From: Onchocerca volvulus
Lineage: Eukaryota > Nematoda > Chromadorea > Rhabditida > Onchocercidae
Assembly (NCBI GenBank): GCA_000499405.2
Contig: HG738140.1
Coordinates: 11,311,560 to 11,375,559 of the forward strand
Length of the DNA: 64,000 bases
Reading direction: 5' to 3'
Shown: positions 26,518 through 39,100 of the stretch, piece after piece
Layout of the letters: each line of letters begins with the position of its first letter
Numbering within the stretch: the stretch's first letter is position 1
Notes under the pieces: generated by a model
Database searches by the model: none
Seen by the model: only the letters and a program-made list of their open reading frames with translations
What the model was told of the DNA's origin: nothing
Program-made: the position numbers and the translations under genes

Positions 26518-29500
26518 ATGTTCCGGATTCTTGTGAAACTTCTGGCTGATTCATTACTAAATTGTACAGATGGACCAGTTGGAATACCGAATGCTCCAGT
26601 TTTCTTATCTAGCATGTTTTATTTTTTTTTTGCAAATTTCAAATACTATATCTAAAACTTTTACTTTCTGATCTTTAAATATCGGATAAGTTTCAAAATA
26701 TCTTTTCGTCTTTTTTCAATTCATCACTTCCGATGTCCCTATTTTTTCTAATTTTTATTTATTATGTTAATGCCCAGTCTTCGAATGCCAGGCGCTTTTT
26801 TTTAATTCACTTATTAAGTATATCATCGAAATTTGCCAATTATTGTTCCGAAACATTTATCTTTTTTCGAAGTTATCATCCTATCCGAACAGGAATAAAC
26901 CTTTTTTTCGTCAGTCCTGCCGACAACTATCTGTTGTCATTCCTTACTCTTACCCATATATGTCGGATTAATTGAAAATGCCAGTTTATCCCTGTTTGGC
27001 TATGCTGGAAATGATCTGAAATCCAGTTTACTCTTATCAGTTGTGCTGGAGTGATCTGAAATGTCAATTTTCAGGAATTGAATTGACATTTATTTTGGCC
27101 CTGGTAATATCAACTATTATTTCGTTGGCCACTACATGCCTTGGTGCTTTACATATCTTTTATTTATCATTTTATGTTACACAGTATTATCGTCGAGGTT
27201 TTATCGTTTATCTAGCTGGTACTGCACCGGTGAGGCCATTTTTATAATTTGCAACAATTTAAAATATAATTAATTATATATTAAATAAAATGAATAGTTG
27301 ATCCATTCCTATTAACCGAAGTTGTCATCCAATTCAAATAATAGGTTGTCTGAGACAAAAATTAGAAAAGTTTCATAATATCACGATATCAGCTTGATAA
27401 TATCAAGAATTGCAAAATTTATTCGAAGCCGAAACTGAATTTCTTTGATTTGATTTGTAATTGTGTAAGTTTCGGACAACAAAAGTGGAAAAGTATTCAT
27501 TATGGAATTATATGACAAAAAAATATATTTAAATTCAGAAATGATTGTAATGTGAATTTATCCAAAATTTAACTCATTCTTCAGGAGTGAACTGTGGTTG
27601 AGTAACTTCATGCAATGTTAAATAAATAGCTATTCATTGTGTAATCATAGCGAGAAGTATATATTATCTTACTAACTTAGTATATTAACTTAGTTGTTTC
27701 GAGATTTCAAAATAATGTGATATTTTAGTTTGTATCATTGTTATCATTAGTGGCTATGTACATGCCACGAGTATGGTTCCTTTCCCATCTTCTTGGTTTC
27801 TTGTAAGTTCATTTCATATTTCAGACATTATATCAATAAGGCTTTTTAAAAAATATGACTGTTTAGCAATGATCATTCAGTTACATTCTTTCAAAAGAAA
27901 TTATTTCAATTATTATTTAAACCTAAAACAGCATTTCATTTCCTTAATAATAACATCTTTGCCGTATACGTTGTATTAGCGTAAAAGAAAACGTTTTCTG
28001 TCTCAAAGTCCTAATATAGTAGATGGTAACTTACATTAAGTGTGACATTATTGATATCTTTAGTTCAGATATTAACTTTTTTTTTTTTCCATTTTAATAT
28101 AACAAATGTTGAAAAATTTTTCAAAAAAGCAATTGGAAATTTCATAATAATTGCAGAGTATTATTGGCATTTCATTTTGAAATTCATTTATTTGATTGAA
28201 TTCTATTTAATTCTTTAATATATGAAATGATTTGTCGTTTAAATAATTCTCGTTTAGATAATGGCATTTTTCCATTTTTTTAAAATTTGCAAGAATTGGA
28301 GAATTTTTGCAAAGTAAAATTTTGCAAAATATTAATGACATCAGTTCATTATTAATATTCATTAATTTTTAATCTTCATTTTTGTTGCTTAAATTTTCGT
28401 TTAATTTTCAAAATTCCATGATGCCTTCATATTTTTTTTTTTTTTGATTCATTTATAGATATTTTTCGATAGCATTATGGGTAATTATCTGCCTTTTGAT
28501 GAACATTTTCGAAGGACGTCAAAAAATGGTGAGAAAAATGAAAAATGGTTCTTCGAGGATTAGTGTACAAACACCACCACTCTGTTGTGTTTTTCCTTGT
28601 CTACCGGAACTTGAACTTGATCAGTAAGATATTTTTAACTAAAATCAAGCTAGAATTAAGTAATTTTTTCTAGCATGAAATGTTAAATTATTTGTGTGAA
28701 TAAATATCGTAGTTTTATTCGGATGCATTCCTTCAATTTTTAATTTTATTTTCATGTAGATATTAGCAACTGACAATCAGTAGATGAATCGAAAAGAAAG
28801 AAACCGTAACTGTAACAAATAGTACCGCAAATTTCGATCAGAATTACCAGTTGTTGCATGAAATAATTGAAACGATTTGACAACGCTTCATCGAACTAAA
28901 TTTACGCTTGTGAAGTAAGCACAGAATAAGGGAATAAATAAATACAAGCTCTTATATTAAGGCCTGTACATCTTGTGGTGTATCATAAATAATTGCATAA
29001 AAATTTCCATGGTTATTAATTATAATCCAATAAAAATAGTCCAAATACATTCTGAAAGGTCCTAAATAGTCTTTGATTAAATTTTACGACAGTCTTGAAT
29101 TTCCAATTAATTTTCCATAATTATAACTTTTTAATAGAACATGCATTACATTGAAAGAACTGATGATATTTTTTTCCATTGAAGTGCAGAGCTTTTTTAA
29201 TGTTTTTGTGAATTTTGAGTTCTAATAAATTGGATTATTCTAAAAATCGATTAGCACTAGTAATTTCTTTCCGAAATATTAATCATAAGTAATTTTATTA
29301 ATAGTAAATTACTGTTACAGACGTCGAATACGATTTTGCGAAATGATGGTCTTTCAAACTCCATGTATTAGACTTATATTTACAATTTTAAGCTTGATGC
29401 TTTATTTTGAATATCAAGATGGTGCTATTTTGTAAGTAATCTATTTATTTCAAAACTTTACTTCAAATATACTAATTATATTAGAGATGGGAATTCTTTT

Positions 29501-31039
29501 TTTTTTTTTTTATTTCGATTGATTTCGTACTTTGAGAAGTTTTTTGTGTTCTTCTTTCTTTCACTACACTTCACCTGAATTTATTAGGCGCATCAGAATT
29601 AATGCCTTTATTACTGCAAACTTTCAATTAAAATAATGTTTTAGTTTTGGTTTAAATTTTTTTGTTGATCATCATAACATTATTGGAAGTTCCTTATCTA
29701 AAAGAAAGCGGTAGTTTGAAATCTGAATTTACTGAACAAACTCCTTCTTGCCATTTATTTTGTGTCTTTAAATTTTGAACGATCAATTTCATTTTTCAGA
29801 GCGTTGAAAATACTCGATTTCATTTCGCTTCCTTCATTACTGATCGGTATATATGGCACGCATATACTTGTAACAACTGTTTCAAATCTGGTAAGTTATG
29901 AAATCATTTGATTGATGAATAAAAGCATAAAATAATTTATTTGTTTTAAATCAGAAACATTCGTTTCATAGAATCATTGAGGTTGCATGTGTTCGCTCGT
30001 TGTTTTTAGAATCATGCAATCATTCCCACATTAATTAATAGATTGATGATTGTTGAAATTATCAATGATAAAAGTGACAATTAAATTTACATCTTTTTAC
30101 ATTGCATACAGATCATCAGTTTTCCAGGATGAATTGATTTCATGTCGTTATATCGTTGTTTTTCGGCTGCTCGATTTCTATTTTATGTTTTATGGTATAC
30201 AGCAACCCATTTTTGATTTTATGGCTCGGGCTGGCTTATTTGGCTGTGGTACTGTATTACCATCGCTTGAAACAGCATTTTGTTAGTACTATAATATTTT
30301 TTATTTGAATATATGAAGAAATGTGAACTCATTAAAAAGTTGAGGAAGTAAACCGATTTACCATTTATTATCAGTAGTTATAAACAGAATAATTTAATGG
30401 TTGATACGGTAATACCTAAGTTGGATACCTTTCCATAACTGTAGAATATTCTGGTCATCATCAAATTCAGTTCGTTAATGGACATTCGCGGACAATTCCC
30501 TATCAGTAACATTGGAAATTATCCTTTCCTAATTATTCTCTGTTTTATTCTGAAATAATATCATTATTGCAATTACTAATCATGATAACCTTTGATCAGA
30601 TGCAGTTTTGAAACTTTGAGAAAATTTGAAGAAAAATTTATTGTTCGAAATTATACTGAAAAGGATGAATTTTTTTATTCCAAAAATAATTTTAAATTCA
30701 AAGATTGAGATTTAAATAATTCTTGTTCCTAAAAAATTGACTTATGATATTTCTAATCAAATATAATCTATCGCTTGTCGAAAGTAGAACATTCAAAATT
30801 TACCAATTTCGCAGTTTTTTTTTCTTCAAGTGAATTTAAATATTAGGAATTTAAGCTATCTTACGATTTTTCTTGCAGTCTGGAAGAATTTCGTAGTTGT
30901 CATTGAATCATTTTTCGTCTCTCTAATTTCCACTATACTGTTGAATCCATCGCGAAGTGCGTTTTTCGACAAATATCCTTCGAGTCGAAGTGTCGCATCA
31001 TCAGTGGGGACATGTGAATATAACATACAGCAGCAGTAG
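26518..31039 (+). CDS. osta: Organic solute transporter alpha family protein (8 exons)
   Basis: Seven-pass membrane protein of the OST-alpha (Solute_trans_a) family. In vertebrates the family moves bile acids and steroids; in C. elegans the osta genes act in cilia and other tissues. Which paralogue this is cannot be told. Exons: 26518 to about 26611, 27075-27229, 27729-27802, 28459-28623, 29321-29431, 29800-29890, 30128-30281, 30879-31039; about 335 residues. Key signs: an N-terminal NCTDGPVGIPNAP segment, helices starting GIELTFILALVIS, YMPRVWFL, the family Cys cluster PPLCCVFPCLP after the third helix, VFQTPCIRL, IYGTHIL, and a C-terminal NPSRSAFFDKYPS following the last helix. Phases agree at every junction except exon 1/2, where exon 2 needs one carried base and the obvious GT leaves two. 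A GC donor at 26612, or the alternative acceptor at 27040 with a GT after codon 27, would restore frame. Confidence 0.9.
26975..27075 (+). repeat. Tandem units of about 40-48 bp before OST-alpha exon 2
   Basis: The phrase GCTGGA.GTGATCTGAAAT..CAGTTT recurs near 27004-27030 and 27045-27073, with a partial earlier copy from about 26978. Units 2 and 3 each carry potential CAG acceptors, so duplication has multiplied splice sites here. Confidence 0.65.
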
Positions 31040-33253
31040 TCGTATCGATTGTCAATCAGTCGTGGAGCTTTTTATTTCGAAGAAAAAAATTTCATGATAT
31101 CCAGATAATTTCAATCTTTTTTTTTTCCAGTTTCTGTATGCGGAATGACAATCTTTGTTTTCAGTGTATCACTCTTTTCTGGTTAAAAAATTCTAGATAA
31201 TTTCCGATATTTGATCATTTGGAATCAGAAATTTATAATTTCATAAGTTTCGGCTTTTTAGTTTTTGTATCGAATGAACATAAGAACTTCGGCAATGTAT
31301 CGTTTTCGTGAGTGATGTCTGAACAATCATGTAATCAAGAGATTTTTCAAATTAAATAGGATAGAATAAGTTTAATTATTTGAACTGCAATTGAATTGAG
31401 TTAAATTTAATTTCGATATAGCTTGCTTCTCAGCAAATACAATTAAGATAACATAATTTTCTAGAATTTTTTCCAAAACATGTATTATATTTTTTTTTCA
31501 ACTCTACATGCGTCTACTATTTCATAAATTTTCGCAAAGATCCAGAAAAGGAAAAAGGAGTACAAAAAATTATGGAAATTACAGTACAGAAAAAAAAGTT
31601 ATGGGAAAAAAAATACCGATCGAAGAATTTTGTGAAATTTGCTTGAGTCTGTTCAGATAAAACAGATATTTAAAAAAAGTGAATCTGTTAAGTAGATTAA
31701 CAAACTGTATATATTTATTCTTTCCATTGAAAATCATATGTTTATTTCTGTATTAATCACAGTATTTCATGTTATTCAAATAAAAATACTTCATATTATT
31801 ATTCATTAAACCTTATAAATATATCTTTAAGATAATTTTGAATTGAAAGCTGAGAACGAGAGAGGAACCAAAACTATCTATTTTTCATTTTCGAAGTTTA
31901 AATTTCCAAATTAAAAATTTTAAGAAGTGATTTCGTTTTGCAATTTAACCTTCAACACTACTATTCCGAATGATAGCAAATATATTCATTCAAAAAAAAA
32001 AAAGAGCCGTTCGAAAGAACAACATGACGAAGAAATGGACAAAGGACAAAAATTGGAAAGGAAATAAAATTATTATAGGCAATATCATCACTTTAATTTT
32101 AATATTCGATAATAACTCATAATATTTAATATATAATATATATTAAATATATATTATTTATATTAAACGCTTCGCGTGTCCGGCTCCAAGTTAGTTCTCT
32201 ACTGATTGTTTTCAAATTTTGACAAAACCTTTTATTCGAATAGGCCATCATTTTTATATAGATATACTTATTTTTTTCACTTGTCACTTGACAACTAAAA
32301 GTGAGTGAAGGGGAGAACTTTTTGACATCGCCCCGCAAAATGGAAAGCATCGATTTGTGAATATTTTAACACTGAATATCACAAAAAGAAAAAAAATTCC
32401 GGAAACAAATATAATTTTCATTTTTCTATCTATACATCTAAATACATTTTACCTATATAAATTTGCTATTATTTTGTCTTTTATTTATGATATCAAATGA
32501 AATTAAAGTAATTACAGTATAGTGGAAGCAGGAAAGAGTTAATTAATTTGCCAAGTAGTAATAAATTTCAAATAAACATTTTGTAATTATTATGTATATA
32601 TAGTATTCCTATCCGTTACCATCGTTGCCTTATGCTACACGAACTAAATTAAATAAGACTTTCAAAATTAAGAGAGTGGACTAATTATTCAAATAACAAA
32701 ATTTGAGAACTTGTCGCTGTATTTGCTTGATGTTCAAACAAATAAATAACGAAATTTGCTTATCATTGAACAGCTAATTGATGTCTTATTAGATTTTAAA
32801 ATAAAGTGGTATTGGTACCTTCTTTTCTTTAACAATGGAGTGTAGGTCATAACTAGGAAAAAGGACAGACTTGTAAGTCACATAACGACGAGAGGAATGG
32901 CACTCTATGGATTCAAATGAATGATCAAACAGCTTGTCTTCTTGAAATGGATTCTGACATTTGCATATTTTTAAACAGCACAATTTTTTTTTAGCCGAAT
33001 CCAGAAATTTATATGAGCAAGAATAGAACAATTAAAATATTAAAGATCAGATTAATTTTGAAATTTCATAGGCAGAAAAAGTCATTCGCATTATTTAAAG
33101 ACTAAAATTTGAATTTTTCTTTTTATTTTTGTTGAAATCTGCAAATCTCTTGAAATTATTTTTGCATTATACAATTATTATGTAAAGAAAAAAGTTCAAA
33201 TAGAAAGCAAACATATACAATTTTTTATTTCAAAATTTAATCATTCATACATA
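31040..33253. other. Intergenic, mostly featureless
   Basis: Contains the OST-alpha 3' UTR at its left end and no supported gene. An 80-codon open frame on the minus strand at 32789-33031 is noted as rejected. An AT-only palindrome-rich block at about 32115-32166 abuts a short GC-rich patch. Confidence 0.5.
32118..32166. repeat. AT-only self-complementary block
   Basis: TTAATATATAATATATATTAA and neighbouring TTAAATATATATTA words are near-palindromes, followed directly by a GC-rich patch (CGCTTCGCGTGTCCGGCTCC). Could form a cruciform or mark a repeat boundary. Confidence 0.5.
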
Positions 33254-33781
33254 ATGCTCATCTGGTTTGGTTATCTTACTGCATTTCTCCTCATATTGAC
33301 CACTTTATTAAATGATAAGGGACGATGTTTTGTGGTGTTGGAAGGAACCACAACCGAACCTTTTGTGGTGCAAGAAACCACAACCGAAATTACTACTGAT
33401 ACCACACCTACAACTACTACTACTACTGATATCACACCTACAACTACTATTACTACTGATATTGATATTACTAGTATTAATGCAAGTAGCGCTGAATTTA
33501 TTACAGAAAAGATTTATGCAACAATAGAAGAAAATGTGCCCACCGATTATATAGAAAATGATGGCAACAGAACTGCAACGATAAAATCATTCGATGGCAA
33601 AACAAATCAAACAATGCTATCACCAGGAAGATATTCAATATTCACTTCGCATTTGGCTGAAAATTATGATAATTTGAATGAACTGAAATTGAAAAAATCT
33701 GATATCATTATTGTTACAGCAATTTTCATCTTATTATTACTACTTTGTATTGCATTTGTTGTGTTAAATCTGCATAAATAA
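33254..33781 (+). CDS. Thr-rich mucin-like type I membrane protein, intronless
   Basis: A single open frame of 175 codons with an ATG start, the only long intronless gene in the window. Residues 1-24 form a hydrophobic signal peptide (WFGYLTAFLLILTTLL). Residues about 28-75 are a stalk rich in Thr with two near-copies of FVV.E.TTTE and of TTTDITPTTT, the kind of sequence that carries O-glycans. Three N-glycosylation sequons follow (NAS, NRT, NQT). A strongly hydrophobic helix (about 149-170, IIIVTAIFILLLLLCIAFVV) ends in a very short LNLHK tail. The predicted form is a heavily glycosylated surface protein anchored at its C-terminus. I recognise no family; function is unknown. Reality as a gene is supported by the ordered signal-stalk-helix plan, not by homology. 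Confidence 0.65.
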   Translation: MLIWFGYLTAFLLILTTLLNDKGRCFVVLEGTTTEPFVVQETTTEITTDTTPTTTTTTDITPTTTITTDIDITSINASSAEFITEKIYATIEENVPTDYIENDGNRTATIKSFDGKTNQTMLSPGRYSIFTSHLAENYDNLNELKLKKSDIIIVTAIFILLLLLCIAFVVLNLHK

Positions 33782-36700
33782 TTTTGTTTTAATCAATTTT
33801 TCTTCTTATGAAAAAGAAATGTTTCAGCTTGGATTTTTAAAAGAAAAAATACAGAAAAAACTTAATTTAATCAATGTTTATTTTACGCATATTTTATCGG
33901 CAAAGTTTAGAAAAATGGATATGCAGATAAATGAAAGCAAATGAATTTGTACAGATACAGAAAATACTCAAAAACAAAAATCGAAATTCTGAATATCTTT
34001 TTGAATATATAATTTTGATTTAAACCTACACATGGCTCATATTAGAACTTTTGAAGCTAAATTTGATCCTTATTGCTTCAAGCTAGAAAAAGAAATTTGA
34101 GTTTTTATGCAAGCTAAACTAAGCCTGTGAAGATCAGTAAATTAGTTGTTGAATTAAGTTGAACTTCTATAATGATTGACCTTGATTTTTTATTGCTGTG
34201 TAATGTTTCGTCTGCAAATAAGTTGGTTTATTTTGTAATAATCTGGAACCACTGATTCATGATAAAATTGAAAATTATCCTGACCTAAGCTAAGTTCCAT
34301 CAGTAGATTCGTAACAAAATCATAATACTAATATGCATTACAAAAATATATCTTTCAGCACATAACTTGAATTGATCGTCATACTGTCCGTTTTGAAATT
34401 ATCAATGAGAAATCAACTTATTTATTGGTAATGTATTAATTAAATAATTTAGTGAATTTTTGCCTCATGTTAGTCACGTTTTAATTCGAAATGAACGCTA
34501 ACCTTAAGTAGGTGCAAAGGTAATTTAAAATTGATGTAACAATTAATTAGTAGTATAAAAGAGTTGAAAGATATTCCCGATTATCAGATGAACTAATTGT
34601 CCATTATTTTTCAAGATGTATTAAAAAAAAAAAAACTTACAGCTTACAATAGTTGCGGCATCCATTTTTTAAACCTAACCGCAATCTATCCAGCTTGGAA
34701 TTCAACTGATTGATCGCTAACGTTTCATTATCAGATTAAATCAGAGCATTTCACTGATTTCTCAGCTTTAACTTTGTTAACATAAGCAATGTGCCTTAAT
34801 GTTCACAATTTTTAAATTGTTTTCTAATTCAATGTCTCTTTGAAACCAGTTTAATCCAACTGTTTTAATTTCGTAATTACAATGTTCGTAATTTTTACAT
34901 TGTTTTTATATTGTAATTTTTTAAAATTTACATTGTAATTTTTACAATTTTCGTATTTTTTACATTTTTTCCTTATCCAATATCTCTTTGAAACCAGTTT
35001 AATCCAACTGATTTAATTCAGTTAGCCTTAACTATTAATTGAATTAAATTAGTTCCAAGTTTTTTTCTCTTTTTTTTCTGGTTACGCTTATAGTTTGTTT
35101 TGTTTTGTTTTGCATTAAAAAGATTTCATAATGAAAAGGAACATCCCATTATAATTGCACTAAAGAATATATCCATAACAGCCATTGAAGCAAATTTTAA
35201 TTGTAAAAAATCGAAGAAGAAATAATAATATAACAAGCAGCTGGAAGAAATTAAGCGTACTATTATAATTAAACAAGAAATGTAATCGAATAGTTTGGTT
35301 ATTCCAACGTAATTAATCGATTTCGATTACCATCGAAATTTCTATAATTTAGGGAAAGAAAATATAATAAACAAGTAAAAAGAAAAAAAAAAGACGGGCT
35401 TCCACATCATTAATTCAACTTCAGATAATTGATTATCTCGAAATTTGTTGTTAACTTTATCTTTCATCATTTATAAGATTAATCATTTTTTGTGGTTCGA
35501 TCGACTGAAAAAATGATCGTCGGATGTATTATGTGCTCTTTCCTTTCTTTTCATATAAATTTACAATGACTTTTCCTATTCGTCCGCATTTTCATTTTAA
35601 CTGGACCGAGATTTACCGTTATTGCTCCTATATTCGCTTCCAGATAGTTCTTAACGATATCAGTTATATCCAAATTTCAGAAATTTAAGACTATCTTCTA
35701 GACCAAGTTCAAACTATCTCTTATCATATATCATTTGCTGGATGCAAGAAATTTATTAACAGCAAAGAATAAGGATTTCATCAGCAAAAATTTAATTATT
35801 GTTAAATGCGATATATCTAACTTCATCGATATTAGAAAAAGATAAACTTGAAATTTGAATTCAAAATTTGCCATCGAAATTCTATTCAAAAATGTGTTAC
35901 TTTCCTTCGCAACATACGCAAAAAAAAAAAAAAAAAAAAAACAGCCGCAGGTATTTAGGAAACCAGTTTTCATTTAGCATCAATTCATTAAAAACCAAGC
36001 GATGATTATGAATCTTAACAGTTTATCACTCATGTAATCAATGTTTATTCTCAACATCATCAACTTGCTTTACTGCATTTTCTTACTCTATGATTGATTA
36101 CTTTTTATTTGAACAGTTAATAGTTATTATCTCATCTGTTCCGCTTTCTTTCAATCTTAAACTGAATTCTTCTTGAAAACTAGAGTATTTAAAATTGCTA
36201 AATAAAATATTTAAGTAACGCATTAGATCTGTTGAGTTTGAAAAATTAACCTTTCTTAATAAATGGTTGCATTTGTAAAAGCGAATATAAATGACAGCAT
36301 TATTTATTCAATGAAACTCAAAATATGCAAGCTTGCATTCACAATTCTCAAAATTCTTTAAAATTGTATAAGTATGACAGTCAAATTATATAAGTAAGCC
36401 TATATGATAATGTGGCGAAGCATGCGTACTATACAAACATTAAATTAATGAAGTACTGAAAGCAATGAACACCAAAACTTTAATTACAATGCAGTGAAAT
36501 GAAACAAATCTTTAAGAAGATTAAAATACGCAGATAAAATGGAGTACAATAATTAAGAAATGATGCGCTACGTTTGTCTAAGCTACAATCTCAATTCAAA
36601 GAGTAAAAAAAAAAAAATTATGCTTAAAGAGTGATCTATCACGTCTCGAAGTTTCGAATTTTCTTCGAAGAAAACTAAAAATTATAAGTTAACATTTAAC

Positions 36701-37868
36701 TTCACAAATGATAGAAACAGATCAGCAATTTCTTACATTCAAAAACATTTTTCTCGTCATTCATAAACCCAAATAGAAAAGTCAAAATCGCGTTAACTAT
36801 GAATCTGCATTTAAGACAGCATCAAATTTTATAAAACAAATTTTGGTTTTTAGGCTAATTGATAAAAAGATAACTATAGTTTGTATATAGTAAATCAAAA
36901 AATTTAATTCATCTGAATCGGATAAAAATATAATACATAACTGTTGAAAAAAAAAAAAAAAAAACTGCAGAAACAAATACCGCGTAAAAACCGGCATATA
37001 AAATTCATCTCACTTTACAAAGAAAGTGTCCTGAACCCAGAACTGAATCACAAACTACTGCAATAATTATATTCTTATTTTGATACAATATATTAGTAAG
37101 GAATAGGCAAAGCAAGAATTTACTAATCCTTTAACAAACCATTCACAAATGTCAAAAACAATTACCTAGGTCCATTTGACGAGTACTTACCTATCACAAA
37201 CAAAACCTACTAAATTAGCAAGACTTTCAGATCATTGATAAACGCTTGCCAACGAATCGCAAATTGTTCATCAAATTATGAATAAAGTTTAGTAAATTGT
37301 AAACAGTACTTTTATTATCAAACTATAGGTAAATTTTTCGAATTACAAGCAAGAGAAGGAAAAAATCACCGTATGATATTCATCAAAACGATTCTGATTT
37401 CTAGCTAATTAATAGAACAGAAGAGACAACTACTTGCTGTATCCTATGAAGCCATACTGAGCAAAAATCTTTCACCACTTGAATCCGAAATAAAAACCGT
37501 AAATACGAGTTTGCAATCATATATCTTAATCAGAAATATTTTCAACTAGAATTCCAAATTTCTTTCCAGGAATATATTTAAATAGTGAAGATAGTTATGA
37601 ATTCTTTATTAAAAATTTTTTCCAAATAAATTCCCCATCGAAAGTGTAAACATTTTAGGATGATGTTATGAAAGAGATAGAACAAAGCTAGTCTCCCTCT
37701 TTCATATTAAATACAAACTTATCTCAAGCTCGTAAAATATCAAAAACTTTATGATAAGAGTATTTCATTAGATAGATAATAGTGGCTTATTAAATAGAGC
37801 ACCTTTGTATCAATTCCCGGCAAACGTTTTTGTTACGAATACTTTTTATAATATGATAGAACACTATG
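33782..37868. other. Intergenic, no gene recognised
   Basis: AT-rich spacer between the mucin-like gene and the four-pass membrane gene, which point away from each other's starts (convergent ends). It holds a duplicated 40-base segment near 34.8-35.0 kb, homopolymer runs (for example A20 near 35921) and chance open frames. Confidence 0.5.
34831..35022 (+). repeat. Direct repeat pair with TACATTGTAATT-rich spacer
   Basis: TCTCTTTGAAACCAGTTTAA and the following TCCAACTG occur at about 34835 and again at about 34982, near-identical over roughly 40 bases. The spacer itself is built of repeated ATTGTAATTTTTACA words. Confidence 0.8.
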
Positions 37869-39100
37869 TTATACAGGATTCGTACTCTCAGGATAGATCC
37901 CCGGAGACATTGTGGCCGTTGTGGTACTAATTGAGCTTGTCTTGTCACCCTCGATTATCACCGTTCTCAAGTTCAAAAGCAAACCATTCGGAGTAGCACG
38001 ATACAGCAGAATTGCCAAGTAACCACATACTGCTGCACAAAATAAACAACATAACTGAAAATTTCGAAAATAATATTTCAAAATTTAAAAAAGAATTATA
38101 AATAAAGAAAAACCCAAGGGAAAAAAAAATTTATCAAATACAACGGAAAACTTGCCGTGGCGAAAAAATAGATAAGGAAAAGGCTGACAGCAAAACCAAT
38201 CGATGAAAACATGCTAATCATGCAAATCAACGCCGAAATGCAGAAAAGGAAGAAAAAGAGCAATGAATATACGAAAAGCTGAAATTAGAAACGAAGATTT
38301 TCTAGAATAAATGTATAAAACAACACTAAAGAAACGAAACAATAAATTCATCCTAGAATTCCAAAATTTATACTTCCCTTATAAAAGATTACTTCTTAAC
38401 TGCAAAAATTCTATTTTTTAGCAATATTCCTTCCGCTGAAAGCTCTAAGTATGTGAATTCTAATTCATTTCTCATCAAAAGAAAATCATCGCGATGCATG
38501 AAGCTTAGCAAGTAAGTCAAAGCTGATCCCACAATTATTTAAAATAAGTTGAATTATTTTATATTGCGTAATACTGCTCTAGGGATTTTGCGATTTGTAA
38601 TAATTGCGTAATATTAACTTCTGTGAAATAAATAAACTTACCAGAAGCGCAAACGGTATAAATGCAGACATTTGTCCGATATTCAGTACTTGCCGTTGAA
38701 AGCCAAATAGATGGACAGCCCATGTAAGTAAGCCAACAAGGAATATTGTCCAAGCGCAGAAAAACACAAACGATGTTCCACTGTAGTAATATGGTGAGAA
38801 ATATAAAATAATCAGCAATATCAAACAACCAAACTGAAAGTATGTAAAATTAGCTAAAAAATTTCACAGTAGAAATTCATACGCCAAATTAAATTTTCAT
38901 GTTAAAAATTGATTTAAATTATTTTCATATGAAAAATATGAGTAAATTATAGAAAAGTTGGTTTTTGAGGACACGAATGATAATAAATATATTGGAAATA
39001 ACGGACAAAAATTAAAAATTGATGTGAAACTTACCCACTGGGCAGTCATAACTATGCCAAATGGCCACTTTTTGGCAAATTCTTTATCGATTTCAACCAT
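37869..39100 (-). CDS. Four-pass membrane protein, MARVEL-like topology (4 exons)
   Basis: Exons (minus): 39035-39100, 38642-38833, 38156-38278, 37869-38054, all phase 0, giving 188 residues. Both termini appear cytosolic: a short N-terminus (MVEIDKEFAKKWPFG), four hydrophobic segments at about 16-35, 41-62, 80-105 and 108-140 with few polar residues, then a hydrophilic Ser/Thr tail ending STNPV. An aromatic- and Cys-rich helix content with small loops resembles MARVEL/tetraspan vesicle proteins, but no diagnostic motif allows a family name, so this is inference from topology. The intron between exons 3 and 4 starts GCAAGT instead of GT. The start is preceded 11 bases upstream by TTTATTTCAG (39112), a likely spliced-leader acceptor. 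Confidence 0.8.
38154..38155 (-). other. GC-AG intron donor
   Basis: The donor reads ACG|GCAAGT. The GC site keeps frame exactly with the next exon (phase 0 to phase 0), while the only nearby GT breaks it. GCAAGT is the usual context of the rare GC-AG intron class. Confidence 0.7.

Noticed and set aside
32789..33031. 80-codon minus-strand frame with ATG and several Cys
   Set aside because: The possible donor (AAG then GTACCA) does not join in phase to any good downstream acceptor, and no family is recognised. Could still be an exon, but support is too thin.
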